Shown piece after piece: positions 47,467 to 57,127 of a stretch of DNA of 64,000 nucleotides (its first letter is position 1; each line of letters opens with the position of its first letter). A program made the translations under genes and the position numbers. The notes under the pieces were generated by a model. The model saw only the letters and a list, made by a program, of their open reading frames with translations, made no database searches and was not told the origin of the DNA. The DNA is taken from NCBI RefSeq assembly GCF_008253865.1, contig NZ_CP042331.1:4491501-4555500 (forward strand), written 5' to 3'. The stretch comes from Bosea sp. F3-2 (GTDB taxonomy: Bacteria > Pseudomonadota > Alphaproteobacteria > Rhizobiales > Beijerinckiaceae).

Positions 47467-50400
47467 TCAGAACCTGACGGCGAGGTTTCCTCGGACGGAG
47501 TTGTCCGTGGATCTGCCGGAGAACTGTCCGTTGTAGGTCACGCTGAGGCTGGCGTTGGGGCCGAGGGCCATGTTGAGCCCGGCTTCGGCGACGGCGGCGT
47601 TGCGCGCAATGGCGGCGCCGGCGACCGAGAAGGGCGCGCCGCCGGCCAGCGCGACGCTGGCGGCGGGAACGACCTCCCCGAAGGCGTGGCGCCAGCCGAT
47701 GCCGGCATGCAGCGTCAGCGGCACCGCCCCCAACATCACGGTCGTCGAGCCACGCAGGCCCAGTGTCGAGAACGTCGTGTCGAGCCGTTCGCCGGAGCCC
47801 GTGAGAGCGGCCGCGCCGCCGATCTCGCGGAAAGCGTCGCTGCGCAGGCTGACATGGGCAAGGTTGACGTAGGGCTCGAAGCTCGCCGGGCCGTAATCGA
47901 GGCGATAGCCGAGCTCGCCGAAGACCTGCGCCGTGCCGGCGTCGTAGCCGGTCCGGGTCGCGTTGCCGAAGCTCCCGAAGGCGATGCTGCGCGACATCCG
48001 GATGTCGTGGAAGGTGTAGGCCGCGCCGAGGCGCAGGCCGAGCGGCCCCCACTGCGCGCCGCCGTAGAGGCCGAGATGGTAGTTGTCGCTGTCGCCGGAG
48101 GAGGCGCGGTCCCGGACCGAGAAGTCCGACCGGCTGTAGCCACCGAGCAGGCCGAGCCGCCAGCTTTCGGCGACCGGCGCGTCGACGCCGGCGAGGAAGC
48201 CGCCGACCGAACGGCGCAGCCTGCCGGCGTTGCCGTCCCGGTCGGTCTCGCCCCAGGAGCCGAAGCCCTGCCCCCACATCGCGAAGGAGGGCACAGGGGG
48301 AGGCGAGCCGCGCGACGGCGCGAGCGGCCCCTTGGTCGCCCCGGCATAGGCGGCCCGCGGCTCGCTCGCCGTCTCCGCGAAGGCCAGCGCCGCGATGGGG
48401 GTCGCGGTGGCGGCGCCGAAGCCCTGGCGCAGCCGGTTGACGGCGATGTCGCGCACGAACTGGCTGTCCTGCACGAGCGCAGTCCGGGCCGAGGCGTGAG
48501 CCTCGCCGGAAACCGCGTCGAAGGCCCGCCGCGGCGTGACGAGCTCCGTGCTCTTGGCGACGAGGTCGTAGAGCGCCGAGTGCGGTCCCAGCGACTCGAG
48601 ACCCCCGGCCGCCGCCATCTGGTTGCGGCTCGCGCCGGCCGAGGCGAAGGAACGCGTCTGGTCGATGCTGAAATAGGCGTTGCGCGCATCGTAGCCGACA
48701 TGCGGCGTCAGGAAGACGAAGGGGCTGGCGCCGGTCGTGAAAGAGCCCGAGACGCCGCCGGCCGCAGTCAGGATCGCGTATTTCCGCGAGACGGTGAAGT
48801 CGCCGAGCGTGGCCACCCTTGCACCAGCGATGGTGGCGGTTCCGGTCACCTTGGTGAGATCCGAGGCTGAACGGTCGAGCTCGACGAGGTAGGTCGAGCC
48901 CGCGGCCATGGCGAGGTCGCCCCGGATCGTCAGCGTCCCGATCGAGTTGCCCGGGGTGAGCAGGCCGCCGGCGTTGACGAGCGTGCTGCCGACGCTGCCG
49001 GTGCCGCCGAGCGCGCCACCGGCCTGGACCGAGACCAGCCGCGACGAGGCGATCGAGCCGTCGACGCCGAGCAGCCCGCCCGAGACGATGGTCTCTCCGG
49101 TGTAGCTCGATGTGCCCGTGAGCTTCTGGTAGCCGCCCGAGAGCGTCAGCCCGCCGCTGCCGGCGATGGCGCCGGAGAAGACATCCTGCGCGGCGGTGAG
49201 CGTGAGCGGCCTGTTGCCCAGCGCGACATTGCCCGCCCCGGTGAGGCTCCTGATCGAGGCTCCGGCGCTGGTCGCGGCGATGTCGAAGCTGGCGCCGGCC
49301 TCGGTGAGGACGCGGCTCGAGTTCGCGATCGAGCCCTGCCCGGCGAGCGTCAGCGTGCCGGCGGAGATCGCGGTCTCGCCGGTGTAGGTGTTGACGCCGG
49401 TCAGCGTCAGCGCGCCGGTGCCGAGCTTGGCGAGGCTGCCGGGGCCCGCGCCGTCGGAGATGGTGCCGGCGAGCGTCAGGCCGAAGCCTTGCGTGTCGAA
49501 GCGGCCTGTGCCGGTGATCGCGACCGGGTTGGCGAGGCTGAGTCCGTCGGCGGCGGCGAGCAGGGTCGTCCGGTCGGCCATGGCGAGGAGGCCGGTGCCG
49601 AGCGCGGTCGAGGAACCGACGCCGAGCGTGCCGCCGGTCAGGAAGGTCCCGCCGGAGTAGCTGTTCTTGCCGAACAGTGTCAGCGTGCCGTCGCCGGCCT
49701 TGACCAGGCTGCCGACATAGTCCGCGTCGGTCTTGGACGAGAGATGGTCGATCCGCGCTTGAGTGAGCACGAGTTCGTCGCCGGCCGCCTTGTTCGCCGC
49801 GATGATCGCCTTGTTCGCGGCGATGATCGGCTCGCGCGGGGCGTTGGCGATGCCCTCGGCGATCTGCGTATCGGTGCGCCCCGCGACGAAGGCGTCGAAA
49901 TCGCCGCGCCGGCCGGCGGCCGCCTGCCAGTTGGGGTGCACGGCTTCGTACGCCGCCAGCAGCTGTCGCCCGACCGGATCGGCTTCGAGCGCAGCGATCG
50001 CCGCGGCGAATGACGCCGGGTCAAAGGTATCGGTATAGTTGAGGTCGATCGCCGCCCGCAGCAGCGCCCTTGCCTGCGGCATCCCCGAAATCAGCTCGGC
50101 CGGTGGCGCTACGGCCGGTGGAACCGGCGGAATCGGCTGGATCCGTGCTTCGATCGCGGCCTTGCCAGTGCTGGTCCAGGCGGCGACCTCGGCGCGCTCC
50201 TCGCCCTTGCGCGCCACCAGCGCGGCTTCCGAGATGTCGTTGCGCCAGGTGTCGGAGGTGCCGGCCGGAAGGCTCGCGACGAACCGCCCAAGCAACTGCC
50301 CGGGACCGTCCATCGCTTTTTGTAGATCCAACGCACCCCAACCGTAGATCGTGTTGGGAACATCTGCCGGGCCGGCACCCTGATGGCTGGCCGTCGTCAG

Positions 50401-51531
50401 AAGAATGGTGCGAACGGCCTCGTTGCCGAGATAGGGATAGCGCTCCATCGTGATGGCCAGCGCGCCCGCGACCGCAGGAGCGGCCATCGAGGTACCAGTC
50501 TTCTCGTCGTAACCGGCGGTTGCTGCATCGCCCTTTCCGTCGAAGACCGTGCTGTAGATCGACGATCCGAGGGCGGAAATGCAGTAATACTTCGTCATTC
50601 CGCAAATGCTCGATGACCAGGCAAGTCCATCTGCGGGGTTGGAACTCGCCAGATTGGCGACCGTTATCCATGACTTTTCGATATCCGGTCGAAAGTAGGG
50701 CAAGGCACCAAGCGCATCCGGCTCGGAACCGAACTTGTTTCCAGCCGACTTGACGTACAGAATGCCGGCACGACCTATTTCCGCCGCAGCATTCATGGTC
50801 CCGTCATTGGGCGCCGAAGCGTATTGTGCCAAGACGTCGGAAATGGTGGCCCTTCCGCCCATCGTGCCCAAGGAACCGAGAAAGCCGATTCCCCAGCTAT
50901 TGTTGATGATGCGGACGTCACTGGCGGCCAGGGCTTTGAAGCCGGCCGTGTAGGCATTGGCGTCGTTGCCGGCGACCACGCCGTCTTCGGGGCCGGGATC
51001 GCTGTTGTGTGCCGCAACGAGCGAAGCGCCAAATGCCACCCCCATCATGCCCACACCGTCGCGATTGGCGGCAACAGTGCCTGCGACGTGCGTTCCATGA
51101 TCGCTTGGGCTGACCAAGCCGACACCCTTTGTCGGGTTGGTGCCAGTCAATGAGAAGGGGTCCCCGGCCTTGTAGTAATTGGCGTAGGTATAAGCGTAGG
51201 TGCCTTGCGTAAGGAGTCCCGTCAGCTTGCCGGGGCCGGCGAACTCGGGATGCTTCCCGAAAACGCCCGTGTCGAAAATTCCGACTTTGACACCCCGGCC
51301 GGTGAAGCCCATCGCATAGGCATACTCAGCCTTGATCGAGCCGAGCTGGGTCCCGGCCTTGAACTCCGGATCGTCGCGCCAGCTCCGCGCGGCGGCGTTC
51401 AGGTCATTCGTCGAGGTGCCGTCGGCCTTGGTGTAGATCTGAGCCAGCGCAGTCGGACCCGCCGCGAGCAGGCCCGCGGCCGCAACGCCACCGAGAAGAA
51501 CCTCGCGTAATTTCAGTGTCTTCCACGCCAT
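47467..51531 (-). CDS. subtilisin-type (S8) autotransporter
   Basis: 1354 aa from ATG 51531 (MAWKTLKLREVLLGG). Signal peptide about 1-30 (GPTALA-Q). The S8 protease domain has the triad Asp87 (VGIFDTGVF), His145 (SDHGTHVAG) and Ser348 (GTSMAAPAVAG), with NNSWG near 211. A passenger stalk of autotransporter-associated repeats follows (GDGTLTLFGKNSYSGGTFL, KLGTGALTLTGVNTYTGETA). The C-terminal 270 residues are a type Va beta-barrel (SFAMWGQGFGSWGETDRDGN) ending in Phe (GNLAVRF). It should be surface-exposed or released and digest proteins outside the cell. N-terminal and C-terminal parts are intact. Confidence 0.93.
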   Translation of the reverse strand: MAWKTLKLREVLLGGVAAAGLLAAGPTALAQIYTKADGTSTNDLNAAARSWRDDPEFKAGTQLGSIKAEYAYAMGFTGRGVKVGIFDTGVFGKHPEFAGPGKLTGLLTQGTYAYTYANYYKAGDPFSLTGTNPTKGVGLVSPSDHGTHVAGTVAANRDGVGMMGVAFGASLVAAHNSDPGPEDGVVAGNDANAYTAGFKALAASDVRIINNSWGIGFLGSLGTMGGRATISDVLAQYASAPNDGTMNAAAEIGRAGILYVKSAGNKFGSEPDALGALPYFRPDIEKSWITVANLASSNPADGLAWSSSICGMTKYYCISALGSSIYSTVFDGKGDAATAGYDEKTGTSMAAPAVAGALAITMERYPYLGNEAVRTILLTTASHQGAGPADVPNTIYGWGALDLQKAMDGPGQLLGRFVASLPAGTSDTWRNDISEAALVARKGEERAEVAAWTSTGKAAIEARIQPIPPVPPAVAPPAELISGMPQARALLRAAIDLNYTDTFDPASFAAAIAALEADPVGRQLLAAYEAVHPNWQAAAGRRGDFDAFVAGRTDTQIAEGIANAPREPIIAANKAIIAANKAAGDELVLTQARIDHLSSKTDADYVGSLVKAGDGTLTLFGKNSYSGGTFLTGGTLGVGSSTALGTGLLAMADRTTLLAAADGLSLANPVAITGTGRFDTQGFGLTLAGTISDGAGPGSLAKLGTGALTLTGVNTYTGETAISAGTLTLAGQGSIANSSRVLTEAGASFDIAATSAGASIRSLTGAGNVALGNRPLTLTAAQDVFSGAIAGSGGLTLSGGYQKLTGTSSYTGETIVSGGLLGVDGSIASSRLVSVQAGGALGGTGSVGSTLVNAGGLLTPGNSIGTLTIRGDLAMAAGSTYLVELDRSASDLTKVTGTATIAGARVATLGDFTVSRKYAILTAAGGVSGSFTTGASPFVFLTPHVGYDARNAYFSIDQTRSFASAGASRNQMAAAGGLESLGPHSALYDLVAKSTELVTPRRAFDAVSGEAHASARTALVQDSQFVRDIAVNRLRQGFGAATATPIAALAFAETASEPRAAYAGATKGPLAPSRGSPPPVPSFAMWGQGFGSWGETDRDGNAGRLRRSVGGFLAGVDAPVAESWRLGLLGGYSRSDFSVRDRASSGDSDNYHLGLYGGAQWGPLGLRLGAAYTFHDIRMSRSIAFGSFGNATRTGYDAGTAQVFGELGYRLDYGPASFEPYVNLAHVSLRSDAFREIGGAAALTGSGERLDTTFSTLGLRGSTTVMLGAVPLTLHAGIGWRHAFGEVVPAASVALAGGAPFSVAGAAIARNAAVAEAGLNMALGPNASLSVTYNGQFSGRSTDNSVRGNLAVRF

Positions 51532-51670
51532 ATCCGGTTGCCCCTCCCTGTCGAATTCACTGGCCCCTGTGGGCAAAGCGGTCCCGTTCGGCGGGTTGGG
51601 GGGCCGCCGTCGGTCCGTCGTGTCGTTGCGTGTGGGGGCTGCGGGGCAGGTCTTGCGCCGCAGCCGTGTT

Positions 51671-51890
51671 TCACCAGCGGTAGCTGAGCGTGGCTTTTCC
51701 CGTGTAGCCGTTGGTTCTGTCGGAGAACTCGCTCTCGAAGGAGGCGCGAGGGTGAAGCCGTTGCGCCACGCGGCCTCGAGCGAGGCCCCGACGAGCGCGG
51801 CGTTGCGGGTCGGAGGCGCGCCGCCGACGCTGAAGCCGGCGCCGGGCAGGGCCAGGAATGGCGGGATCGTAATGCTCGCGACCGCGGATA
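51671..51890 (-). pseudogene. C-terminal end of another autotransporter barrel
   Basis: Minus-strand frames give ALPGAGFSVGGAPPTRNAAL, VGASLEAAWRNGFTLA, then after a lost base near 51744 ASFESEFSDRTNGYTGKATL and SYRW at the stop (51673-51671). This is the last pair of strands of a type Va barrel with an aromatic end. Everything upstream is gone. It suggests a third autotransporter gene once stood here, or that the subtilisin-type gene is a duplicate. Confidence 0.7.
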
Positions 51891-52349
51891 AAGCGGCGCA
51901 AACTGGTTTTGCTCAGGCCAGTGGCGATCCAAACCGCTGGCACCGGTCGACAGACCGTCTCATGGGGACGCTCGTCAGTGACCGCGGCCTGGGCGCCATG
52001 CCAACCGAGTCCTGTGCTGTCTCTAAGGAAGGTAACGGCGTCGTTGTCGTCAAAAAAGCTTCGGCCGACGCTGTCCGACGAAAACCCCATCGGCGCCGAC
52101 AACCGATCTAATTCGCAATCTTGGATGGCTACAGTATTCAGGACCATTCTGATCTGCCCCGATCGAGACCGGTAGACCAGATCGAGCCCATGTTGAGCAA
52201 GGCGCCGACTGTCGCTTGATTTCGCTCAGCCTCCGCCGTCCTCCGCATTTGTCATCCCATCCGATATTGCTTCGCCCAAAGAATTTTGCACTCCTGGCCA
52301 TCCTAGAGCGCATCTATGTTTCCTATGTCGCCCCGCCCTATTCTCAAAC
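51891..52349. other. intergenic region between autotransporter relic and tandem repeats
   Basis: About 460 bp with no gene recognised. Several short frames exist, none protein-like. Base composition becomes AT-richer toward 52300. Confidence 0.3.
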
Positions 52350-52429
52350 GGTCATTTTGACTGACATCTGGTTATTTTGGAGGGCATTCGGTCATTTTGG
52401 TGGGTATCTGGCCATTTTGGAGGGCATTC
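52350..52429. repeat. four tandem 20-bp repeats
   Basis: Four head-to-tail 20-mers (starts 52350, 52370, 52390, 52410) of the form GG(T/C)(C/T)ATTTTGG.GGGCAT(T/C). Copies 2 and 4 differ at only two or three bases; copies 1 and 3 are more divergent. Iterated sites like this occur at ends of IS21-type elements and at plasmid origins, but no transposase or Rep gene is adjacent. Purpose unknown. Confidence 0.6.
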
Positions 52430-52946
52430 TGCTGTAGGGGACTACCAACAGGCCTGGTCGGCACGGCCCGTCTTTGATGCAGCAATACTAGCCGCCTGCA
52501 GCATCATTGCGAATTCGAGCGAGGTCATGGTCTGGTGCAAACCACAGCCCGTATCGCCACCGGTTGGGCCTAGATTATCTGTGGCAGGGCAAGCTTGGAG
52601 CAGCGTGCGTGGATAATCCGTCCTATACTCACGCCAAAAAGCAAAGAAGCGCGGAAAATTCTGTAAGCCCTAATTATCCGCGTTTGATAGCTTACTAGGC
52701 CAAATTATCCGCGCTAATTTTCTTCCAAATGCATTTTTTCTCGCTATATCGGGCATATACTGATCGATAGAGTATCGACTCTACTTCCACCCCATCGTGT
52801 TGGGTCGCGACACGCCATTCTTCGCCGGCCCGCGGCCACCGCTCTGCCTTGTGGCCAGCGATCGAGTTGGCGAGGACGTGATTAGGTTGACGTACGTCCC
52901 TGCTTAATCGCGACGTACGATTTTCAACAGCTCTTGTTCTGACCCC
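52430..52946. other. AT-rich non-coding stretch with short repeats
   Basis: About 520 bp without a supported gene. AATTATCCGCG occurs twice in direct orientation (52672-52682 and 52703-52713). Composition is well below the window average in GC, in keeping with mobile or foreign DNA. Confidence 0.4.
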
Positions 52947-53255
52947 ACCCGGACCGAGCTTGGCGCGGTGTTCGGCAAGGAGGTCAGCCGCGACACGATC
53001 GGCCATCTGCGCAAGCTCGGCTTCGTCGCAGCCGGACTGCGCAGCCCGCAGCCCGGCGCGCCCTATACCTATGTCACGACGCCGGTGTTCTTGTCGCAGT
53101 TCGGGTTCGAGACACTGAGGGATCTGCCGGATTTCGAAAGGCTCGAGGATGCCGGACTGCTCAGCAAGGACCGGCTGCTCGCCGGCGACATCCCGGTCGC
53201 GGCAATCGACCCCGATCCATCGCCGCCAGATCACCTCGGCGACGGCGAGATATAG
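52947..53255 (+). pseudogene. ScpB-like (SMC-ScpAB) C-terminal fragment
   Basis: From about 52947 the frame reads RTELGAVFGKEVSRDTIGHL, RKLGFVAAGLRSPQPGAPYT, YVTTPVFLSQFGFETLRDLP. This is the second winged helix and C-terminus of segregation and condensation protein B. The N-terminal winged helix is missing and there is no start, so it is a fragment. ScpB paralogues of this type also occur on plasmids and islands of Rhizobiales, which fits the mobile context. Confidence 0.7.
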
Positions 53256-53283
53256 ACCCTGATAACGGCGCTCAGGCTCGAAA

Positions 53284-53493
53284 TTACAAAGCTTGCAGTT
53301 GCTCCGCTGAGCTCCGGCCGGAGCGCTTATCCTGAGCGAGCTCGTAGGAAACTTTCTGGCCATCGCGAAGTTCGCGCAGACCTGCTCGCTCAACGGCGCT
53401 GATATGGACAAAGACATCCTGCCCACCCTCGTCGGGCTGGATGAAGCCAAAGCCCTTTGTCGCGTTGAACCACTTGACGGTGCCGGTTGCCAT
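53284..53493 (-). CDS. cold-shock domain protein
   Basis: 69 aa from ATG 53493, with GGGAGA upstream; the longer frame is not coding. Single cold-shock domain: MATGTVKWFNATKGFGFIQP with RNP1 KGFGFIQ, and QDVFVHISAVERAGL with RNP2 VFVHIS. Binds single-stranded nucleic acid in the cytoplasm as an RNA chaperone. Standard length. Whether it responds to cold is not visible. Confidence 0.95.
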   Translation of the reverse strand: MATGTVKWFNATKGFGFIQPDEGGQDVFVHISAVERAGLRELRDGQKVSYELAQDKRSGRSSAEQLQAL

Positions 53494-53759
53494 CGATGCA
53501 TCTCCCTGGAGGGCAGCCATCATCGCATGGTGGCCAGATTGGGCAATCCTTGAGTTGCCAGGGGGAGGCCGTGATCGCGTTCCGCTCAACGGGCCATTCT
53601 GGCCCGTTCCGGACCTCCAGGATGTCCGCATTCCAGCAATCAGCTTCGCGGGCTGGCGAGCAAATCTAACGGCAAAGGCGAAATCGGGGAGGGGTGTGTC
53701 GCCAGGCCCGACATGCCGCCCAACGCCGCGAATTCCTCGCGGCAGGCCTTCTCGATGCC

Positions 53760-56744
53760 TCAGAAGCGCATGTCGATCCTGCCCTTGAGAGCATGGTCTC
53801 TCGTCCGTTCGCCGAGGCTTGCGGCATAGGTCAGGCCGAGGGTGGTGGTCTGGGTGGCGCGCCAGTCGAGGCCGGCTTCGGCGGCAAAGCCGTCCCGATC
53901 GATCGGGGCGGCGAAGACGCGGGCCGGGGCGATGCCCGTGGCGAAGGCGGTCAGCGCCTGCGGCGTGAGGTCGCCGAAACCATGGCGCCAGCCGACCATG
54001 CCGCGCGCGAAGAGCGGCGTCTCCAGGATCTGCGCCTCGGCGCGCAGGCCCAGCGTGGTGAAGCCGGGATTCTGCTCGGAGGAGACCAGACGCAAGGCCG
54101 CCGCCCCGCCCTGCTCGAGCCCGGCCTCGGTCGAGACCCGGATCAGCGCTAGCTGGGCGAAGGGCTCCAGCGCGAGGCCTTGCCAGGTGAAGCCATAGCC
54201 GAGCTCGGCGAAGGCCTGCGCCGTCGATCCAGGCCGTTGCGACCGCAGCAGGTCACCGAATCCGCGGATCGCGACCTGGCGGCGGATGTCGCTCTCGCTC
54301 CAGCTAAGGCTGAGGCCGGCATCGAGGCGGAAGGCGCCGAAGCGAGACCCGGCATAAAGCGCGGCATGGCCGCTCTCGAGCCGGCCCGAGGACAGCCTGG
54401 CGTCGAGATCGAAGCGCGACTGGGTGTAGCCGCCCGCCACGCCGACGCGCAGGGAGCCGGGGCCACTGTTAAAGAGCAGCATGTCGGCACCGAGGATGGC
54501 ACCGCCGGTGCGGCGCGACAGCCCGGCCGCATTGCCGTCGGCATTCGTGTTGGCCTGGCCGCCGAGCGCCTCGCCCCAGAGCGCATAGCGCGCCTCACGC
54601 CGCGGCGCCGGCATGACGGTCGCGCTCTTGCTGCCCGGCAGATCGGCGCTGAAGGCGGCGGCGATGCTCGCGCCTGGGGGCGTCAGCAGCGGGCCGCGCA
54701 GGTGGCCCAAAATCGCCTCGCGGACGAGCGCGCTTTCGCCGATCGCGACCGACACCGCCTGCGCATGTGCCTCGCCCGAGAGCAGGTCGAAGCCGGCGCG
54801 CGCTTCGGTCGCCGTCGTCGAGAGCAGCGCGTCATAGACTGGCTGGCCGACGCCCAGCCGCTCGGTCGCGTTCGCGGTGAAGCCCTGGTTGCGGGTGAGC
54901 GCCACGCCGGCGAACCCGGTCTGGTTGCGCGTCATGGTCAGCGTGACGTTGCTGCTGTCATTGCTCAGCGACGGCGTCAGAAAGGCGAGGTTCGAGGTGA
55001 CATTGGCGAAGCGGCCGGTCACGCCGGCGCCGGCCGTCAAGATGGTATAGTTCGTCGCCGCCGCGTAGTTGCCGTTTTCGGCCAGCACCTGGACTGTGCC
55101 GCCCGAGATCGTCGCCATGCCTGACGCCACGATCCTGTCACTCTGCCCCGCCGCGTTGATCTCGACCTGATAGACCGACCCCGCCCCGAAGGCGACATTG
55201 CCCGCGACCGTCAGCGTGCCGATCGAGTTGCCGGGAGCCGCAAAGCCGCCGTTCTGAACGACGAGCCCGCCGATGGTGCCGTTGCCGCCCAACGTCGCGC
55301 CGTTCTGAACAGTGATGGTCGAGTTCGCCAGTGAGCCATTCACCGCAAGACGGCCAGCCTGAACCGAGGTCGGCCCGGTCAACGGGCTGTTCCCGGTGAG
55401 GTTCAGGCTGCCGGAGCCAACCTTGGTGAACGGATCGCTTCCTGCGAGCGGGGCGGACATGGTCTGGGTATTACCGTTGGTGTCGACGGTAAAGCCGCCT
55501 GGGCTGACGGTAATGGGGCGGTCGAGCGAGCCCGTATAATCGAACCGGAGGACACCGCCACCGAACGCGACAGGGCCGCTGCCGAGCGCATCGGGAGCGG
55601 CGATGACCAGGGTTCCGCCATTCACCTGGGTTCCACCCGTGTAGGTGTTGATACCGGCGAGCGTCAGAGCGCCGGCACCGTCTTTCTTGAGCGATCCGGA
55701 CCCGCTGATGTTGCCTGAGAAGGTGCCGTCCACGGGCTGGTTGAACACCAGGACCGCATTGTTGAGAACCGGTCCTCTGAGACTGGTTGTATTGGCCACA
55801 AGGACGCCGTCCGAGATCGTCGTGCCGCCGGCATAGGTATTGGCGCCGGAAAGCGTCAGAGTTCCCGCGCCGAGCTTGGTCAGGCCGCCTGAGCCACCAA
55901 GCGCTGCTGAAATACCGATCGCGTGGCCGTTGCTGTCAATGAAGGCGCCGCCGGTGCCGATCACCACATCCCCAGCGGCAAAGCCAAAGCGATAATCGGC
56001 CTGAGCAGCGAGAAAACTGGCCCTGTCGGCGCTGGCGCGCAGGATACCGCCGTCGAGATTGAGCGTGGCATCGCCAGTCTGCCCATTGCCAAGCCCCTTA
56101 GCCAATAGGCCGGTCGTCAGTACGCCTCGATTCCCGGCTGTACCGCTCAGGGTCAATGTTCCCTGTGCTCCTGGAACCACTCCCATCCAGATGACGGGGG
56201 CACTGACAGCTCCGCCATTGTCGATAGTCACGGTGCCGTTGCCATACCAGCCAACAGCCAGTGTTTGGCTGTTGGCCCATTGCGAGCCGGAGCCGCTCAC
56301 GGTCACGGTGCCGGTCCCGCCGGCGTTGACGCCGACCTCGGCGGTCGTGTTGCTGACGCTGCCTCCATTCAGGATATTCAGGAAACCAAAACCGGAACTG
56401 CCCACGCCGATGGAGATAGCGCCGGTGTTAGCCCATACCGAATTTGCGTCCCGTACCGTCACCGTACCCGTGACGTTGTCGGAACCGACACGGGCCGTGG
56501 TACCGTTGACCTGACCGCCGGATTCAATGATCAAGGTGCCACCGAGCGTATTACCAACCATGAGGTTGTTTGAGATGCTCCAGGGCGAGGACTGGGTACC
56601 CGGTACCGTAACGGGCACTCCTTCGACCACGGTATTGGGTGATTGGGCTTGAGCAACCCCCATCAGGAGGACCATCACCGCTGTCGCGGCTGCGACCAGC
56701 AAGACGGGATGCGAGGATGGTGCCTTGGGCCGCAATGTCTGCAT
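53760..56744 (-). CDS. autotransporter with Asn/Gly-rich passenger repeats
   Basis: 994 aa from ATG 56744; an earlier ATG at 56792 is possible. Signal peptide MQTLRPKAPSSHPVLLVAAA with cleavage near AQA-Q. The passenger starts with pectate-lyase-like repeats (GTLIIESGGQVNGTTARVGS, GTVTVSGSGSQWANSQTLAV, GNGTVTIDNGGAVSAPV). PATR-type stalk repeats follow (GGLTKLGAGTLTLSGANTYA, LKKDGAGALTLAGINTYTGG). The C-terminal type Va barrel (ARYALWGEALGGQANTNADG) ends in Phe (KGRIDMRF). No protease triad. Likely an adhesin or surface-modifying passenger. The stalk and barrel resemble the subtilisin-type autotransporter, showing shared origin. Confidence 0.9.
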   Translation of the reverse strand: MQTLRPKAPSSHPVLLVAAATAVMVLLMGVAQAQSPNTVVEGVPVTVPGTQSSPWSISNNLMVGNTLGGTLIIESGGQVNGTTARVGSDNVTGTVTVRDANSVWANTGAISIGVGSSGFGFLNILNGGSVSNTTAEVGVNAGGTGTVTVSGSGSQWANSQTLAVGWYGNGTVTIDNGGAVSAPVIWMGVVPGAQGTLTLSGTAGNRGVLTTGLLAKGLGNGQTGDATLNLDGGILRASADRASFLAAQADYRFGFAAGDVVIGTGGAFIDSNGHAIGISAALGGSGGLTKLGAGTLTLSGANTYAGGTTISDGVLVANTTSLRGPVLNNAVLVFNQPVDGTFSGNISGSGSLKKDGAGALTLAGINTYTGGTQVNGGTLVIAAPDALGSGPVAFGGGVLRFDYTGSLDRPITVSPGGFTVDTNGNTQTMSAPLAGSDPFTKVGSGSLNLTGNSPLTGPTSVQAGRLAVNGSLANSTITVQNGATLGGNGTIGGLVVQNGGFAAPGNSIGTLTVAGNVAFGAGSVYQVEINAAGQSDRIVASGMATISGGTVQVLAENGNYAAATNYTILTAGAGVTGRFANVTSNLAFLTPSLSNDSSNVTLTMTRNQTGFAGVALTRNQGFTANATERLGVGQPVYDALLSTTATEARAGFDLLSGEAHAQAVSVAIGESALVREAILGHLRGPLLTPPGASIAAAFSADLPGSKSATVMPAPRREARYALWGEALGGQANTNADGNAAGLSRRTGGAILGADMLLFNSGPGSLRVGVAGGYTQSRFDLDARLSSGRLESGHAALYAGSRFGAFRLDAGLSLSWSESDIRRQVAIRGFGDLLRSQRPGSTAQAFAELGYGFTWQGLALEPFAQLALIRVSTEAGLEQGGAAALRLVSSEQNPGFTTLGLRAEAQILETPLFARGMVGWRHGFGDLTPQALTAFATGIAPARVFAAPIDRDGFAAEAGLDWRATQTTTLGLTYAASLGERTRDHALKGRIDMRF

Positions 56745-56849
56745 CGAGCCGTTTAGACCCGGCTCAACGAGAATAGGCGTAGACTGGCGCATGATCCATC
56801 CCGGCGGCGTCGCGGCATACGTCAGGCGGCCTGAAGTGTCGGCCACCAC

Positions 56850-57127
56850 AGATTAAGCGCATCACAATCCACCGGATCGACGGGCGCAGGCGATTTTCCT
56901 AACAGATGTGACTTTGCGACAACCGTGTATTGGAGCGGGTGCGACCCGCTCCGCCCCCGGCTTGCCAGATTGTGCTTTACGGGGCAGACGCGCCGATTCG
57001 AGCCGGCAGCCGGGAGCCATCAGGCGCTTGGTGGAAAAGTCCGAGCCGGCGCCGGAGCCCACAGCGTGACGAGGGCGGCAAACGGTATTGTTCATGCAGG
57101 CCCGTCGACTTCGGCCTCATCCAGCCA
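56850..57127. other. intergenic region between autotransporter and adenosine-kinase genes
   Basis: About 280 bp with no supported gene. It should contain the promoter of the autotransporter gene on the minus strand, but I could not define boxes. Confidence 0.3.

Noticed and set aside
49166..49660. Pro/Ser/Val-rich plus-strand frames opposite the autotransporter stalk
   Set aside because: They are antisense to the Gly/Thr/Leu repeats of the stalk and have no ribosome sites.
52350..52429. Tandem 20-bp repeats as a CRISPR array
   Set aside because: The units abut without spacers, there are only four, and no cas gene is present.
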